NCBI GenBank assembly: GCA_002365735.1
Contig: DEZY01000029.1
Location: 1 to 6,899 of the forward strand
DNA length: 6,899 nt
Source of the DNA: Actinobacteria bacterium UBA3120
Lineage (GTDB): Bacteria > Actinomycetota > Actinomycetes > S36-B12
Direction: 5' to 3'
The position numbers and the translations under genes were made by a program. The notes below the pieces were generated by a model. That model made no database searches and had not been told where the DNA came from. It saw nothing but the letters and a program-made list of their open reading frames with translations. Of this stretch, positions 6,844 through 6,899 are shown in pieces. Numbering within the stretch: position 1 is the first letter of the stretch; the number at the start of each line of letters is the position of its first letter.

Positions 6844-6854
6844 CCCAGCATCAC

Positions 6855-6899
6855 GCGCGAGTGGCGGAATAGGCAGACGCGCACGGTTCAGGTCCGTGT
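6855..6899 (+). tRNA. tRNA-Leu (anticodon CAG), 5' part only
   Basis: Reads CUG leucine codons. The first 45 nt are present: acceptor strand GCGCGAG (6855-6861), TG at positions 8-9, D arm with GCG (6864-6866) pairing with CGC (6878-6880) and the invariant GG at 6872-6873, then an anticodon stem CACGG/CCGTG (6882-6886 with 6894-6898) around the loop TTCAGGT, with anticodon CAG at 6889-6891. The 5' sequence and D loop are typical of class II leucine tRNAs. The variable arm, T arm and 3' acceptor strand lie beyond the window. Confidence 0.93.

Noticed and set aside
1..6899. Mobile element, prophage or defence system
   Set aside because: No transposase, integrase, terminal repeats or foreign gene is visible; although a tRNA gene (a common integration site) is at the edge, its 3' end is outside the window and the adjoining genes are core genes.

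Overview
The window is a housekeeping locus of an actinobacterium (Actinomycetota): the conserved Ser/Thr-phosphosignalling and cell-wall operon known from mycobacteria as fhaA-fhaB-pstP-rodA-pbpA-(pknA)-pknB. Every protein gene is on the minus strand. Base composition looks only moderately GC-rich, with many A/T third positions, so this is not a typical high-GC actinomycete. A compact actinobacterium of the Micrococcales/Actinomycetales sort is plausible, but the genus cannot be read from the sequence.

Layout, in transcription order from right to left. At the right edge (6855-6899, plus strand) is the 5' half of a tRNA-Leu with anticodon CAG. A 77-bp divergent gap follows (6778-6854). Next come fhaA (short DUF3662 + FHA protein), fhaB (membrane-anchored FHA protein), pstP (PP2C phosphatase), rodA (SEDS glycosyltransferase) and pbpA (class B transpeptidase). 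All five are joined by gaps of 3-5 nt or overlaps of 1-4 nt, which implies one transcript with translational coupling. An 81-nt gap with several dyad symmetries separates pbpA from pknB, a PASTA-type Ser/Thr kinase whose 3' end runs off the left edge. No pknA lies between pbpA and pknB.

How the genes work together (known for the families, inferred here): PknB senses cell-wall material outside the membrane through its PASTA domains and phosphorylates cell-wall and division proteins. PstP reverses this. FhaA and FhaB bind the phosphothreonine marks. RodA polymerises glycan strands and PbpA cross-links them.

I find no mobile element, CRISPR array, prophage or foreign gene, and all the key catalytic motifs are intact. 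The proteins are a known system. The more interesting signals are in the DNA around them: a probable leaderless GTG start for fhaA with near-matching -10 elements on both strands of the divergent gap, and the symmetric pbpA-pknB spacer.
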